A stretch of 34,178 nucleotides of DNA from Nymphaea colorata (lineage: Eukaryota > Streptophyta > Magnoliopsida > Nymphaeales > Nymphaeaceae): positions 1 through 34,178 of the forward strand of contig NW_022205255.1 in assembly GCF_008831285.2 (NCBI RefSeq). Reading direction: 5' to 3'. The notes beneath the pieces were generated by a model. The model ran no database searches and was not told where the DNA came from. It worked only from the letters and a program-made list of their open reading frames with translations. Numbering within the stretch: position 1 is the stretch's first letter; each line of letters starts with the position of its first letter. The position numbers and the translations under genes were made by a program. Below, piece by piece: positions 17,937 to 29,138 of the stretch.

Positions 17937-20900
17937 ATGAGAAGGCAAAACTCGAACCTCAACGAGGACGTGATCCTTTTCCTGGGGTAATGCGACATCA
18001 TCACGCTGAATAGCAACCACCAGATCGTGCTGGCCACCCGCACCCTCCTCCTCAAGGAAGACGTCCTCCTCACCTACCAACACCCACTAACATCCGTCAA
18101 GGAGTCCCGGCTTCACGCACGAAACCGCCCATCAACTTGGAGAAATTGGCCAATCACTAATGTACGCTTTGGGGTAGGTAGATTAGTATCGGATCTCTGC
18201 GATGATGAGAGGGAGATTGCTGCTCGGTAGGCGTGACGAAGGCGTGGAGGCGTATCTGAAGGAGCTGAAGGTGGAGAAGGCGCAGAAGGAGAGCAGCATC
18301 GTTGCAGTCATCAACCAGGAGGAGAATTTCATCAATGGTTTCGTGTTCGGGACGGAGGCAGTGGCTTTGGATTTCTACTAGAGCCTGAATGTAGCCATCG
18401 CCACGCAGATCTACATACAGAAGTTGCCTGAGGTCGTCCCCTTCAACGCCAAGATCGTCAACGTGCTGGCGGAAACCCTCAACGGACGCTGCAGCATCTC
18501 TCCGGACGACTTCGCAGAGGGCAAGCAGGAGGATGATGAAGTTAAATTCGTGTTGACTTCCTGAGGGGACTAGAGTCGTAGCCTATGGTCAACTTCCGCA
18601 CCCTCCTCTGCGAGATGCAGCTGAAGTTCAAGATCATTGACGATTTCAGCAAGGACTACGCCGTTCGCTTTCTGGGGGTGTTTCCGGAGAAGGTGGAGAG
18701 GGTGGAGATGGTGGGGTGCGACCTCACCAGCAACATGGTCGCCCAAATCTTCTCGGGACTGCCTCCCACCAACCTGTCAGACCGGCTGGCCCGCATGCAG
18801 GAGCTCAACCTGTCCAAAAACACGCTCAACGACGACATCTTCACCACCATCACCAAGGTGCTAAAGTCCTCCAAGAAGCTGCAGACGCTGATCCTCAACG
18901 AAAACAGCATAACCTTTGAAAATAATCTATCATCGTCGGCTTCCTCTCCTCCATCGTCAACTTCCGCATCAATCTCCAACTGGCTCACAATGGCATATAC
19001 AGCGCAAAGCACATACCAGGTACCTTATCAACGCTGAAGGCCCCCTTCCTCTCTCCTAACTCGACATTTCATACAATCCCATTCCTCCTGAATAGCTGGC
19101 CGTCCTCACCAAGACCTACCTTCTCAAGCTGAAGCAGGAAAGTTTTTAGTTCAAATTGCACCTAACCCAGCTGGAGTTCCAGGAGCCTTCCTCCTTCTAG
19201 TTCCTCTTCGAGGAGTACAGGAGCAAAAAGCCCCAGACCATGGCGGTTCCAGTCATCATCAGCAAGCACATCATTCGCAAGAAAGGGAAGGACATTGGCA
19301 GCACTGAGGAGGAGCTAAACAAATCTGCAAAATTGAGGAGCTGTTTAGAAACTACGGGATTGAGGTTTTCAGGGGTAATTTTTACAAGTTGAAGAAGATC
19401 AGAGCGGAGCTGGTTTCTCTGGGAGTATAGGATGAGGCGATTGCGGCAGAGGTTCAAAAGTACAGTCACCAAAAATAGCTCCAGGAGCGCATGATCATCC
19501 GCAAAATGCAATCCTGCCTCAACTTCGAAGTGGAGCCGAGGGAGTTGCTTGCCCAATTCAACTAGACGATACGCTTTTGCAGAAGAAAAGGCCTGTCGGG
19601 AATGGCTTTCAATGTTATGGCTTGCATCAAGGCAAGATATAAGCACAGCTAGAAAAATCAATCAGGGAAGGAAACTTAGGCAAGACCTATAGATAAATAT
19701 TGTATTCTCGCAAGGGAAGATTCAAGACCTTCTATTAGCAACTTTTCCTGGATGACTATGTTTTCAACATCAATTTGCCTTCCCTTCTGGACATGAGTTG
19801 GAAGGACATGATGAAGGAGAGAGAAACAGCATCAAATCTGAAAGCTTGGCCAGTTTCATGGCCTACCACTTCATGCTGTCCTAAAAAATGGACAAGCCTC
19901 ACCTCTTCCTCCTCGAAAGCATCATCTCAGATCCCAGGATGACAGCACTCAAAATTGCCAGGTTCTAAAGGACAGCATCATCGAAATCTTTGAAAAGATA
20001 AGGATAAAGAAGTCTTTTTGGCCATCCCTGACGATAAGCTGCCCTTTGTCTCTGCCTACGGGATATAGACATTCAAATTTAGCCAGTCTTTTATTGAATC
20101 TGGAGTTCTTCTTCCACTATACTGGCATCCTTTCCTGCACGCAAATCTAGCCTGAACAGGAGAAGCTGGTCTTGGCTTTTATCTAGATCAGCAAAAATTT
20201 CCTAAAATACCTTTACTATACTCCAACTTAGCTTTCCTAGCAAACAATGATCTACCTAAACTCCATCGTCACCCATCTTGGCAACCTCCAAAACGAAGTG
20301 TAAAATCCTCTAAAACTCATCCTGGCATAAGAGCTACTAATCCATATGATGACGTTTTTCGACTCCACCAGATACCAGCCGTTGAAACCGGGAATGCTAA
20401 CAGCTGTTTGCGAATTCATTGCCAGGAGAGTAGCAATGGGGGAAGACCTGCTCAAGAGAGTAGCAGCCTTCTTGATGAAGACCGAAGGTGGGGCCGAGGG
20501 ATTGCTGAAACTGCACCAGGCTCCGCTGGGGATCCCTGGGAGGGCAAAGTGGACTGGAAAATCACCGATCTGTAGGTCCTGAGGAGCTTGCTGCTGAAGC
20601 GCGGAAGGGTGGAGGTAAAGGTGGCCGACATTGCCCACCCCTAGTTGCTCGTAAGCTTCTAAGTCGACGAAATTGATACAGTTTTGGAGTTGTGGGCAGA
20701 GGTGAAGCGGGATGTGTTGAAATTCAACGAATTCACTAACGTCTCATAGGGTAATATCGACTACTACTGGCTGTGCGCGATGAAGGGGAACTGCCTGATT
20801 TCCTGCCCAGTTTCTAGCACATGGGGAAGCTGATCTTCGACGAAGGCTTCGACGGCAAGTTCTATCTCAGGAGGGTAATCTACCGACCCTAGGAGCACAG

Positions 20901-22086
20901 TCTGGACTACCTCAACAAGATGAAATATGAATAGCTGTTGGCATTTACGAGCAGGCAAAGGAAAGCTTCAGGCTAACTGCCACTCTTTTCCTGCCGGGCG
21001 AGGCTATCCTATAGGCGATTATCCTTACGATTTGGGCAGACATTTTGCTGACTGACTAGTTGATGCTGGGTGATTTGCGGAGGCAGGGGACGAGTAGAGC
21101 CAGATGAAGTATACCTGTAACGGGAGAGGATCGTCAATGACTGCATGTCAAAATTATATAGCAGGTACGTGCCGGTTGGATTCGCTTTGGACGAGTCTGC
21201 CAGGAATAAGGTTATCTTTGATACCAAGAGCAAGCAGTTGGGAGGAGCGCCCAAAAATATCAACGATTCTATCAAGGAAACCGTTTTGAAGATGATTAAG
21301 AGAGTAGGGATAACGGCCTATACCACTTCCCTATACAGCCAAAACGAAAAATACGTCCTGCATATCAACAACCATCAGTTGGTCTTCGTGGATAAATCTC
21401 AACCGTAGAGCAAAACAATCCAGGCGAAGTTTAGGAACATTATATGGTTTTAACTGACTGCAGATGGGGATTCTCCCATCCTCAAATTTGAAGTAGTCGA
21501 TGAACCGTAGGCAAGTGGAGACAGTATGGCATTGCATCGCTTTCCATCCAAGGCGACAGTCTATGGATTGGCCAATGTTTCGCCCTCATTACTCAAATAG
21601 CTAGAAACAGACTTTCATATCCTCCGTAGCTGCTGTTCGCCAATGAAGACGAGCCAACCTACTTTTCAGAATGTCCGGTAAAGGCAATAAGTCCCTCTCT
21701 GCTCTCCTTCCCCCTCCTCAGCCTATAAAAATACTTCTCCTTCACCCTTTCCAGAAAGCTGAAGTACCTGCAGTTGTTGTGCTCCTCCTCCACCGGTTCA
21801 AAACTCCCCACCTCCCTAGAAAATAGCCAAAGCTCCCAATCAGCTGCCGCCACTGGCGCAAACCCGTCCTCCTTTACCATAAAACAATCAAGCTAATCCA
21901 ATCTTAGTGGGTCCGAAAGGATATAAAACATACGCTAATCCAATGCGAGTTCTGACAAGAATCTCTAAATATAGTAGATAATCAAATCGACGAAAACAAG
22001 TAGGAGTAGGAGGAAGTGATCACCACTCGCCGGAGCAGCCACACAGGAAGGACAACACCCACCGTCGCAGGTCCAGGAACAAATGA
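17937..22086 (+). CDS. Giant leucine-rich-repeat protein interrupted by many -1 frame changes (about 1375 aa)
   Basis: Coding sequence runs across about 4.1 kb on the plus strand. Two 20-nt introns fit (18162-18181, 19020-19039). The remaining interruptions are about 18 single-step frame changes, all equivalent to one missing base (near 18100, 18555, 18930, 19320, 19563, 19830, 19967, 19998, 20090 twice, 20530, 20787, 20940, 21075, 21110, 21640, 21955 and 22010). Duplicating one base at each restores a protein with LRRs (MQELNLSKNTLNDDIFTTIT, KLQTLILNENSITF, LDISYNPIPPEELA) around residues 330-460. These lie inside an otherwise helical protein with a Ser-rich, acidic C-terminal region. Internal TGA codons occur only out of the restored frame. 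Function unknown; LRR scaffolds of this size are common in ciliate cytoskeleton. Confidence 0.6.
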
Positions 22087-22131
22087 TCCCATGATATTTT
22101 ATTGCTATCTACGTCATGCCAATATTAAAAA

Positions 22132-23021
22132 TCAGGTCCCCCGCCGAAACCTCTTCAGAATTCCCAGCAGTTTCTGCTGTCTAAACTCAAAGACCTCAAA
22201 ACTGCGCTCGTCCGGCACTTCCTCCTCCTGCTCCTCCTCCTTGGACGGAGACTGGGCCTTCAGGTAGGAGCGGATTTGCTTGATCTTGTCCCTATCTCTG
22301 GTGTGGAGGGCCTCCTGGATGAGTTTGCTCTTGAGGCTCTTCTTGGGCCGGTAGGGCATGCGGTTGTCTTCCGGTTTGCGTATTTCGGGCAGCTATACGA
22401 CTGACCCGCGAACGCTGTGGATGGCCTGCTTGAAGCGCTGCGGGTAGAGCTATTCCGACTGGTTGCGCCGGTGCAGGGACTCTATTCGCATTTACTACAC
22501 TGTTATCTATCGCAGGCCGTCCTACTCGCCACCCGCCTGGCCCAGCTACACTGCCTTCTAACGGTAGCGCCGGCTTTTGAGGAAGTGGGAAGGCTAGCGC
22601 TGCCGAAGAGTGACTAAGTACCCACGCTATGTCAGGTCTGGTTCAGGTTCTATATCCTTGCCCATGTCAACTATAGACTCGATAAGTCTCTGTTTGGGTA
22701 TATTGTTGCGTGGTTTTGAGCTGGCATGGGGTGGAGGCGGGTTATTTATGGTCTTGGGTAGCAGATAATGTTTGGAGTCTATTTTCCTGGCGGTGCATTA
22801 TTCCTTGGGGGGTTACTGGTTGACGGCTTCGGCTTGTTCTCCCTGCGTTTCTTTTTGAGCTTCTTCTCGCGCTTGATCTCTTCCTCGCGTTCGGCTTGCT
22901 CGCGGTAGAAGGTGAAAAGTCCCTTGTCCTATGGTACTTCGTCTTGGAAGAGCATCAGCTTATTATTATCTATTGGCAGGACAGAACTTGAAAGACGCCC
23001 GTAAATGCCCCGCAAAAGCAT
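22132..23021 (-). CDS. Basic protein, possible mitochondrial presequence (about 296 aa, one -1 frame change)
   Basis: ATG 23021 to TGA 22134-22132. The N-terminus MLLRGIYGRLSSSVLPIDNN resembles a mitochondrial targeting peptide. It is followed by FYREQAEREEEIKREKKLKK. One base appears to be missing near 22845 (GCAGGGAG), after which EQAEAVNQEPPKEECTARKI continues. The C-terminal half is basic and helical (MPYRPKKSLKSKLIQEALHT, DRDKIKQIRSYLKAQSPSKE) and ends KLLGILKRFRRGT. 890 nt plus one restored base is divisible by three. No family recognised; a mitoribosomal or ciliary coiled-coil protein are both possible. Tail-to-tail with the LRR gene, 45 bp apart. Confidence 0.6.
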
Positions 23022-23149
23022 ATATCCTCGCGTGGTAGGGAGGGAAGAGAGGGGAGGATGACTACGGTGGAGTTTGGCTGATGATTGGAGGTTGTTGTTA
23101 AGAAGAGAGAAGTGCGTTTGTATTGTTTATTTCATTTAGGCCTAATAAA

Positions 23150-23883
23150 ATGCTGCAGACAACTAAGGTCTTCTCCAAGAGCCTCAAAAAGCTGGTCAAC
23201 AAGACAAACCCATAGCAGCGCGAAGTCACTCTCTACTTCCAACGCTCCCAGTCAACGCACAAACACGCCCTCCCCTCCTCGCAGCCACTACCACCCACCA
23301 CGCTCCTCTGGCAAGACACAAGACGCATTCCCACAAGATAAGAACCGAACCGGCAGAGGCATCATCAGTCCCCCATGAGCAATAGCAGGATCTGCTTGCC
23401 CTCCTTCCAAAGACATGCCTGGCCAGGAAAGACAGCAGTCCCTCGCTGACAGGGTGGACGACCTCATGTACGAGCTGATCGAACGCGGCGAAGCGAGGGT
23501 GGACAACATCCGGGGCATGCGTGAAAGTTTCGAAAAGAAAAGACTGAAAAATTTGAGGATAATGACTGAGGAGTGCGAGCCAAGGCCCTCGCACAAACGC
23601 AGCAGGGCGCACGAGTAGATGTAGACCATGCTGCTCAGCAAGGAGATAAGCCGGTAGCGTTTGCTGCGTCGCAAATTTCTGCAATAAAACCCGCAAGTTA
23701 GAAGAAGGTGAGCACCCGATGGGGCAAGGAGGAGCTGCGAGGATGAACAAGTAGTTAAGTTACTATCCGCTGGTGGACCTGCGGCAGTAGAACGAGTAGC
23801 TGCTGCAGAACATGCCGTTGAGGTCTGAGGAGTACATCCGCAAGCTGCGTCAGACGGCGATCAGCAAGCTGAGGCTGCATTGA
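23150..23883 (+). CDS. Unknown charged helical protein with four -1 frame changes (about 245 aa)
   Basis: Starts MLQTTKVFSKSLKKLVNKTN, a basic N-terminus. The coding frame then steps by one missing base four times (about 23250, 23412, 23685 and 23742), passing through AEASSVPHEQEQDLLALLPK, LADRVDDLMYELIERGEARV, KKVSTRWGKEELRG and LSYYPLVDLRQENEELLQNM before TGA 23881-23883. The region around 23230-23380 is low-complexity and its frame is least certain. 734 nt plus four bases is divisible by three. No recognised domain; charged helices suggest a coiled-coil protein. Confidence 0.5.
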
Positions 23884-23932
23884 TTTCTACTGGCTCTATC
23901 TCCTCCTTTCCTGCACATAAAATTAATATACC

Positions 23933-25236
23933 ATGAAGACCTACAAACTGATGACCATCAACCAAATGCCATCCACGTCGACTAGGGGTGCCAGGCCAAG
24001 GATCTCAGCAGAGTCAGGATGCGCATCCATTAAGATGGACTCAAAAGTACAACTATTAGAACAGATCGGTCGCATACCACCAAGGAATATGCTGAAATTG
24101 TAGGGAATTAACTGAGATGGGCGTAGAACTTTGCCTTTAGATACACTGGTAACTGAGAAACGATTCAGGGCAATCAAAGGTCAGTTTTGAGACATACTGC
24201 GAGCATGAGTTCGGGTATTAGTTGCGAGAGCTGCAAGTCTTATACCAGGGCGTCTATTTTTTCAGCAATGAAATGTTCTTCCGCCGTGATAGCTGCCACG
24301 TCTATACCCCCGAGGGCGAGAAGATGGGAGTGCTCAAGTGGGAGGTGAGGGTGGAAAGCAGAGAGGAGGTGAACTAGCTGGTCGAGGAAAGCAGAGTGGC
24401 CAAACCGCTGGTGAGGGAGGACCTGATTGGCTTGATCAAGATCGAAGGAGCGGCCCTGGAAGTGGTCAATCCGCTATTCAGCAAGAAGAAGTACAGGGAA
24501 ATAGAGCTGAGATCAAATTCGGAGAAGAGGTATACGAATACCACGAATGCATCGACTTTTCCTGGAAAATTCCGGAACTAAAGCTCGAATACGTAGCAGG
24601 AGGCAGCCAGGCCATTTCCTTTGAGGTGCTCCACTAGGGCAGAGCCATCATGTAGGGTAAGGCAGCGACGACGTAGGGAGCACGAGTTGCGAGAACATGG
24701 AGAAGCTGAAGAGGTACATAAAGCACAAGGTGAGCATGTTCAACAAGAACGGCATCAAACTGGCAGCGCTGGTACTCGAATACAGGTTCGTATAGAAAAA
24801 GGAATTACTAGATTTGCTCTACTCTCCCAATTGCAAGATCAATAGCACAGTAGTTGAAAGAGTCAAATCCACTGACATCCCACACCCTGTGTCCCATAAA
24901 AAGATCATCAGTAGCAGCACAAACAAGAACAAATCTTTCTTCTAGCCGCCTCGCGGGAAGACCAGCAGATAGTAAAACTTTCCCACTTAGCCAAATCGCA
25001 TACCTCATGAACCACAACTCCGACATCCTCCTCCCCAAGGCGGCCAGATTCCCCAACAGTCCTCCACCAGTCCGCGGGTGAGTTACGTCGACCCTGAGCA
25101 AAGTTCTGACTTTTCGCCCTCTTCGAAGCGGGGGTGGCACATAAGTCGGGGCAGCAAGTTCGACTTCACTCGGCAATACCGGGACAACCCGGGCGTGGGT
25201 TCTTACAAGCTGCCGTCGATCTGGAGCAAGTACTGA
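23933..25236 (+). CDS. Unknown protein, PGVGSY-type C-terminus (2 exons, about 428 aa, three -1 frame changes)
   Basis: ATG 23933 to TGA 25234-25236 with one 20-nt intron (24149-24168). Coding segments are AIHVDEGCQAKDLSRVRMRI, VLYQGVYFFSNEMFFRRDSC, GEKMGVLKWEVRVESREEVN and VREDLIGLIKIEGAALEVVN. After a -1 step near 24508 comes EEVYEYHECIDFSWKIPELK. After another near 24660 comes ENMEKLKRYIKHKVSMFNKN, then a Pro/Ser/Gln-rich disordered region. The end, RDNPGVGSYKLPSIWSKY, resembles a sperm-tail PG-rich (STPGR, PGPGxY) repeat, suggesting an axonemal or microtubule-associated role; weak evidence. The first -1 step lies near 23966. Lengths are consistent: 1284 nt plus three. Confidence 0.6.
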
Positions 25237-25261
25237 TCAGCTAATATATTTTATTATTTGG

Positions 25262-26020
25262 ATGGGTCGGCATATCCAGGCGGGATTGGTGGGCTTGTTG
25301 TTCCTGGCGGCGGCAGTGTGGGCGGCGGGCGGGGAGGAGGCCACGCGGCTGGTCTACTTCGTGGAGCACGAGGACGAGCAGGCGGAAGATTTTATCGAAA
25401 TCACCCTCGAGATAGAGGTGCAGTCGCCCAGCCTGGTCGATGCCATCTCCAGCGCCGGCAAGGTCGCACAGGAGATACACGCGACCGCCCTCGCGTACTG
25501 CAAGGAACACACCAAGAAGGGAAAGGGAGACTGCAAATAGGCGGTGGAGGTAGGGATGGTTGTATGCAGGTGGGGAAGTTCGAAATCGATCCAGTCTACC
25601 AGATAGTTCGCAAATAGGCCACCTTCCACAGTAAAATGCATACCACTTAGCATTCACGGTCACCCATGAGGTCTCTGTGAAGGTCTTCAATCCGGAAAAC
25701 ATCGGCTACCTGGTCGATTCCTTCCTCAAATACCCCGCCCTGACACTCAAGGAGTTCAGCTGGCTTCCCCTTGTCGTATGAATGGTGGGACTTAGGAAGA
25801 GGATGTGGAGTAGGCAGCTGTGAAGGAGGGCGTGTAGAAAGGAGAATAGATGTGCGGTCAGGTGGGGCTTTCCCTGGTTCGCATAATCGACGTGGAGGAA
25901 ATCGAGGAGGAGCAGCCCGCCGAGGAAGAGGAAGAGTAGGAGGACGAAGACGCGGAGGAGGAAGCGGAGGTGACCATCTACAGGTTCTAGGTGGAGTGCG
26001 CCAAGGCAAAGAAGAAGTGA
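25262..26020 (+). CDS. Secreted SIMPL/DUF541-like protein (4 exons, 232 aa)
   Basis: Three introns of exactly 20 nt (25550-25569, 25631-25650, 25776-25795) give a clean frame from ATG 25262 to TGA 26018-26020. The signal peptide GLVGLLFLAAAVWAAGGEE is clear. The mature part has the SIMPL pattern: FIEITLEIEVQSPSLVDAIS, AGKVAQEIHATALAYCKEHT, TFTVTHEVSVKVFNPENIGY and a hydrophobic-beta segment ending FSWLPLV. A highly acidic linker (PAEEEEEEEDEDAEEEAEV) precedes the C-terminal beta strand IYRFEVECAKAKKK. SIMPL domains are mostly known from bacteria; the function here is unknown. Unlike its plus-strand neighbours it needs no frame correction. Only 25 bp separate it from the previous stop. Confidence 0.78.
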
Positions 26021-26085
26021 ATGATCGATCCCAATCGTCGCCCTAATCATACTTCCACACATAATCAAAAATGTGCATCCATGAG

Positions 26086-27586
26086 TCACTCCTTATTATT
26101 CTCGGCGTATCTCTTGGCGGTCTCCCTCCTCCTGCCCGCCTGCGAAGAGGTGGCCTCGATATCCCTGGGATGCTCCTTGCGCTCGCTCATCTCCACGAAT
26201 TCCCTCCTTCCGTTGCCGGTGTAGTTTTGCCTGGGACGGTAGAGCTGGTTTTCACGGTCGGCTTGGAACTAAACCCAGTGTGCTAGCCAACCAGCCAGGC
26301 GCGAAATCGTATAAAGGACAGGGAACATGTCGGTGGGAAAGCCCATGGCGCGGTAGATTAGACCAGTGTAGAAGTCCACGTTTGGGTACAGTTTACGAGT
26401 GATGCTGCAAATAGATAGATTGATACAAGTAGTCATCCTGGAGAGCAGTCCGCTCCAATTACAGTGCAATTTCGATTAATGGTTCTTTCCCGCACACAGA
26501 AAACACATCGATCGCCACCTAAATTACCACACATCATACTTGCTTCACGATCTTGGCTCTCGGATCGAAGTTCTTATAGACTCTGTTTCCGAACCCATAC
26601 AGAGTGCGCTTCTTCAGCTTCACCTCCATCAGGAAGCGACGGATGCGGTCCTTAGTCCCGATCTGCTCCAGCATGTGAATCACTGCCGTGTTGGCTCCGC
26701 CGTGCTTCGGCCCGTAGAGGGCGCCAGCAGCCAGTCCGATCGTGGTGTAGAGGTCCACTCCAGCGCTGGCTAGGTGCCTCACGAAGGACGTGGAGCAGCC
26801 GACCTCGTGCTCGGCGTGGATGATGAAGAGGACCTACAGCGCACGGACCAGTTTGGGATGGGGCTTGAAGTTCTTCTCGTTGAGCCTGTCCATCATGAAG
26901 AGGAAGTTGGCAGTGTACCCTAGGCCCTATTTCGGCTGGTTGAATTCCCTGCCCAGTCGCTGCCGGTAGGCTAGAGCAGCCAAAGTTGGCACGATTCCCA
27001 GCAGCCGATAGATCTGCTTATTGCGAAAGGCCACGTCCTGGTACGGTTGCTCGTTTAAAGCGGGCCTCGCTTATGGATGCTGCGTAGCGAATGCGCAGAT
27101 GGCAGAAATGAGCATGCCCATGGGGTGTGCGTCGAACCTGAACGAGCGCATCAGCTTTAGCGAGTCAGTATGCACTGCAGTGTGCGTGAGCACTCTCTAG
27201 GAAAATTCTGAAAGCTGGTCACCAGAGGGCAGTTCTCCAAAGATCAGTAGAAAAGCTACTTATAGGAAGGACGATTTTTCTGCGAGCTGCTCGATGCGGT
27301 AGCCTCTGTACTCTAGTACCCCCCTAATGCCGTCGATGTAGCTGATGCGTGAGGTGCAGCTGATGGTGTTCTTATATCCTGGGTCGTAGATGCGCATGGG
27401 GTCTTCTCTGGCGTCTATGATCTTGGCCAAATCTTTAGACTGGATGTAGTAGCAATCCTTGCCCTCTTTGAGTGAGAGTTCATAGACCTTTTTGGTGCGA
27501 TTATCCATGAGTCTGAGTCTCTCTCCGGCGAGGACTTTGGTCGGTTGTGCGACGAGTTGCGAGCGCAGGTGGGCCAGCCTTTCCAT
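26086..27586 (-). CDS. Citrate synthase, glyoxysomal/bacterial type (3 exons, 485 aa)
   Basis: Condenses acetyl-CoA with oxaloacetate. ATG 27586 ([20 protein letters not shown]) to TGA 26088-26086 with introns of 21 nt (26519-26539) and 22 nt (26405-26426). Family blocks in order: [66 protein letters not shown] (His), [14 protein letters not shown] (His), [17 protein letters not shown] (where the usual His of GFGHRVYK is Asn), [20 protein letters not shown] and [17 protein letters not shown]. The [11 protein letters not shown] and N-terminal blocks match peroxisomal/glyoxysomal and bacterial type enzymes, not the animal mitochondrial type. TAA sits at the conserved Glu of FLEVAFLL. The start [12 protein letters not shown] resembles a nonapeptide-like PTS2 (R-L-x5-H-L), reading RLAHLRSQL only loosely, so localisation is open. 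Confidence 0.93.
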
Positions 27587-27708
27587 AATAAGATTATAAC
27601 ATGGATCCTCAAGGTGGATAATAATCATAATAGTGATAGCATAAACGTTACTCATATAGTTGGTAGGATCTATAAAATAGGGTAAAAAGATAAAGCAGCC
27701 ATCAAGCA

Positions 27709-28795
27709 TCATTGGTAGGGGCTACCTTCATCGTGCATTTAGGAGGTCAGCTGGTCTTGGTCTTACTCCTTACTGTAGGCTCTGTAATGCTTTCGGCATT
27801 ACTCTCGCATCTACTTTTTTTAGAAATATCTGCGGATGTGGACTGCTTCCTTCTTCAGCTCCTATAGATTGTAAGGTTAGGGCTTTGCTTTCTTCTTTTG
27901 GAAGGTTGGCTCGTATTCGTAGGTTTATTATGGGGAATCATGCCTGTATTGGCTTTACGCATGATTGTAGCTAGTTGGGTGGTTGTGTTCATTTTCTTAG
28001 TGGTGTCTCTTGGCTCGAATCTTGTTGAGTTATTCCAATTTTGTATACCTCATCCTGGAAGTGATTTCCTCGAAGGCAACTCCTCGCATCTCCTCGGGGC
28101 CCATTTGGAGCAGATCCTTGCCTGGGGGACCCAACTCATGCCTCTTCACAAAGCTCTAATACTCTGGCACTCTCCGTCTATTGAGTCTGTCATTTGGGTG
28201 TAAAGTTGGCTGATTTCGGAATTGCGCTTGTTGATGAGTTCGTTAGTCTCTGCCACCTTCACCAGCATGTTCTTGAGCTGGCTCAGCTGGGCCAGCCGAA
28301 CTGGGTCGCCCTGCACTGCTCTGAACTGCGGCATGTCGCAATTGCATATTTCGCCGATGAAGTTTATCTCCTGCATGGTGCGGAGGGTCTGGCAGCCCAC
28401 GCAGATCGCAGGTCGCCGCTTTGCTGGAACTGCTCCAGCTGTGCGATGACTGGGTCGATGTTGGTCGCCATTTTGTTGATGAGGGTGGGGAGGAGGGGGA
28501 AGAAGTCCCGGTTGATCCTCACTTCTGCTGCCCCCTTCTCCCTCCTGGCGATTTTGACGAGGAGGCCGGCCTCTAGGTCTCTGAGCAGGTTGGCGCCGTT
28601 CTTGAACTTCTCGACGTCTGCGATGGGTAGCGGTTGGTTGCGGAAGTGTTTGTCGATGACGATGGAGAGGAGGCAGCGGTGTGCGGAGGTGAAGAGGTGG
28701 CCGGTCCATAGCAGGAGGACTGTTTCTTTGAGTCTGAGGATCTATTTCTATTTCTGGTGGATGTCCTTCTCGAGGTCCTCCTTGCGTATTTGCAT
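27709..28795 (-). CDS. Helical protein with CxxC...CxC cysteines (about 362 aa, two -1 frame changes)
   Basis: ATG 28795 ([20 protein letters not shown]) to TGA 27711-27709. After [20 protein letters not shown] one base appears missing (about 28408), continuing [20 protein letters not shown] with a C-x2-C...C-x-C set (ICNCDM) that could bind zinc. A second -1 step near 28163 leads to [20 protein letters not shown] and a highly charged tail ([20 protein letters not shown]) rich in in-frame UAR codons. 1087 nt plus two is divisible by three. No family recognised. It lies 122 bp downstream of... that is, 3' of its end begins the citrate synthase promoter, same strand. Confidence 0.6.
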
Positions 28796-29138
28796 TGACT
28801 GTACTAGCAAAAGTATTTATGACTATATAAAAAAATAACTATTTCATGATTCTATAAGAATGATTACACTCAAACCGAGCAGCAGGAAATGATGTTTTGC
28901 TTTGGAGGAGTTGAAAATGTATATGGGATTAGAGATTCATTGAAGTATCAGATATAAGTTACTTTTGATTGGATTTCCATATAGATTGGTGTTTTTAACT
29001 ATCTTCCTCTTCAATACCTTTATTCTTACATTAATCATTTAATCATGCAAGATAAAGTTATTCTGCTTGTAATTCAAATCCGGTGTCGTTGATGATAACT
29101 TATATCGTGTTTATAGTTAATTTCAATAAAGTAAATAA
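28796..29138. other. AT-rich spacer between divergent genes
   Basis: 343 nt between the starts of the Cys-containing helical gene (minus) and a small plus-strand gene. About two-thirds AT, with no open coding-like frame and no recognisable motif; presumed promoter region for both. Confidence 0.5.

Noticed and set aside
18910-18945. A 20-nt intron with non-GT-AG (ATAACC-type, U12-like) borders to explain the LRR frame change
   Set aside because: No matching 3' border, and the single-missing-base explanation used at all the other sites also gives a normal LRR here.
19372-19391. GTAATTTTTACAAGTTGAAG, a perfect 20-nt GT...AG intron candidate in the LRR gene
   Set aside because: In the adjacent frame the same bases encode RGNFYKLKKIRAEL continuously with strong coding character, so a missing base upstream explains the region better than an intron.
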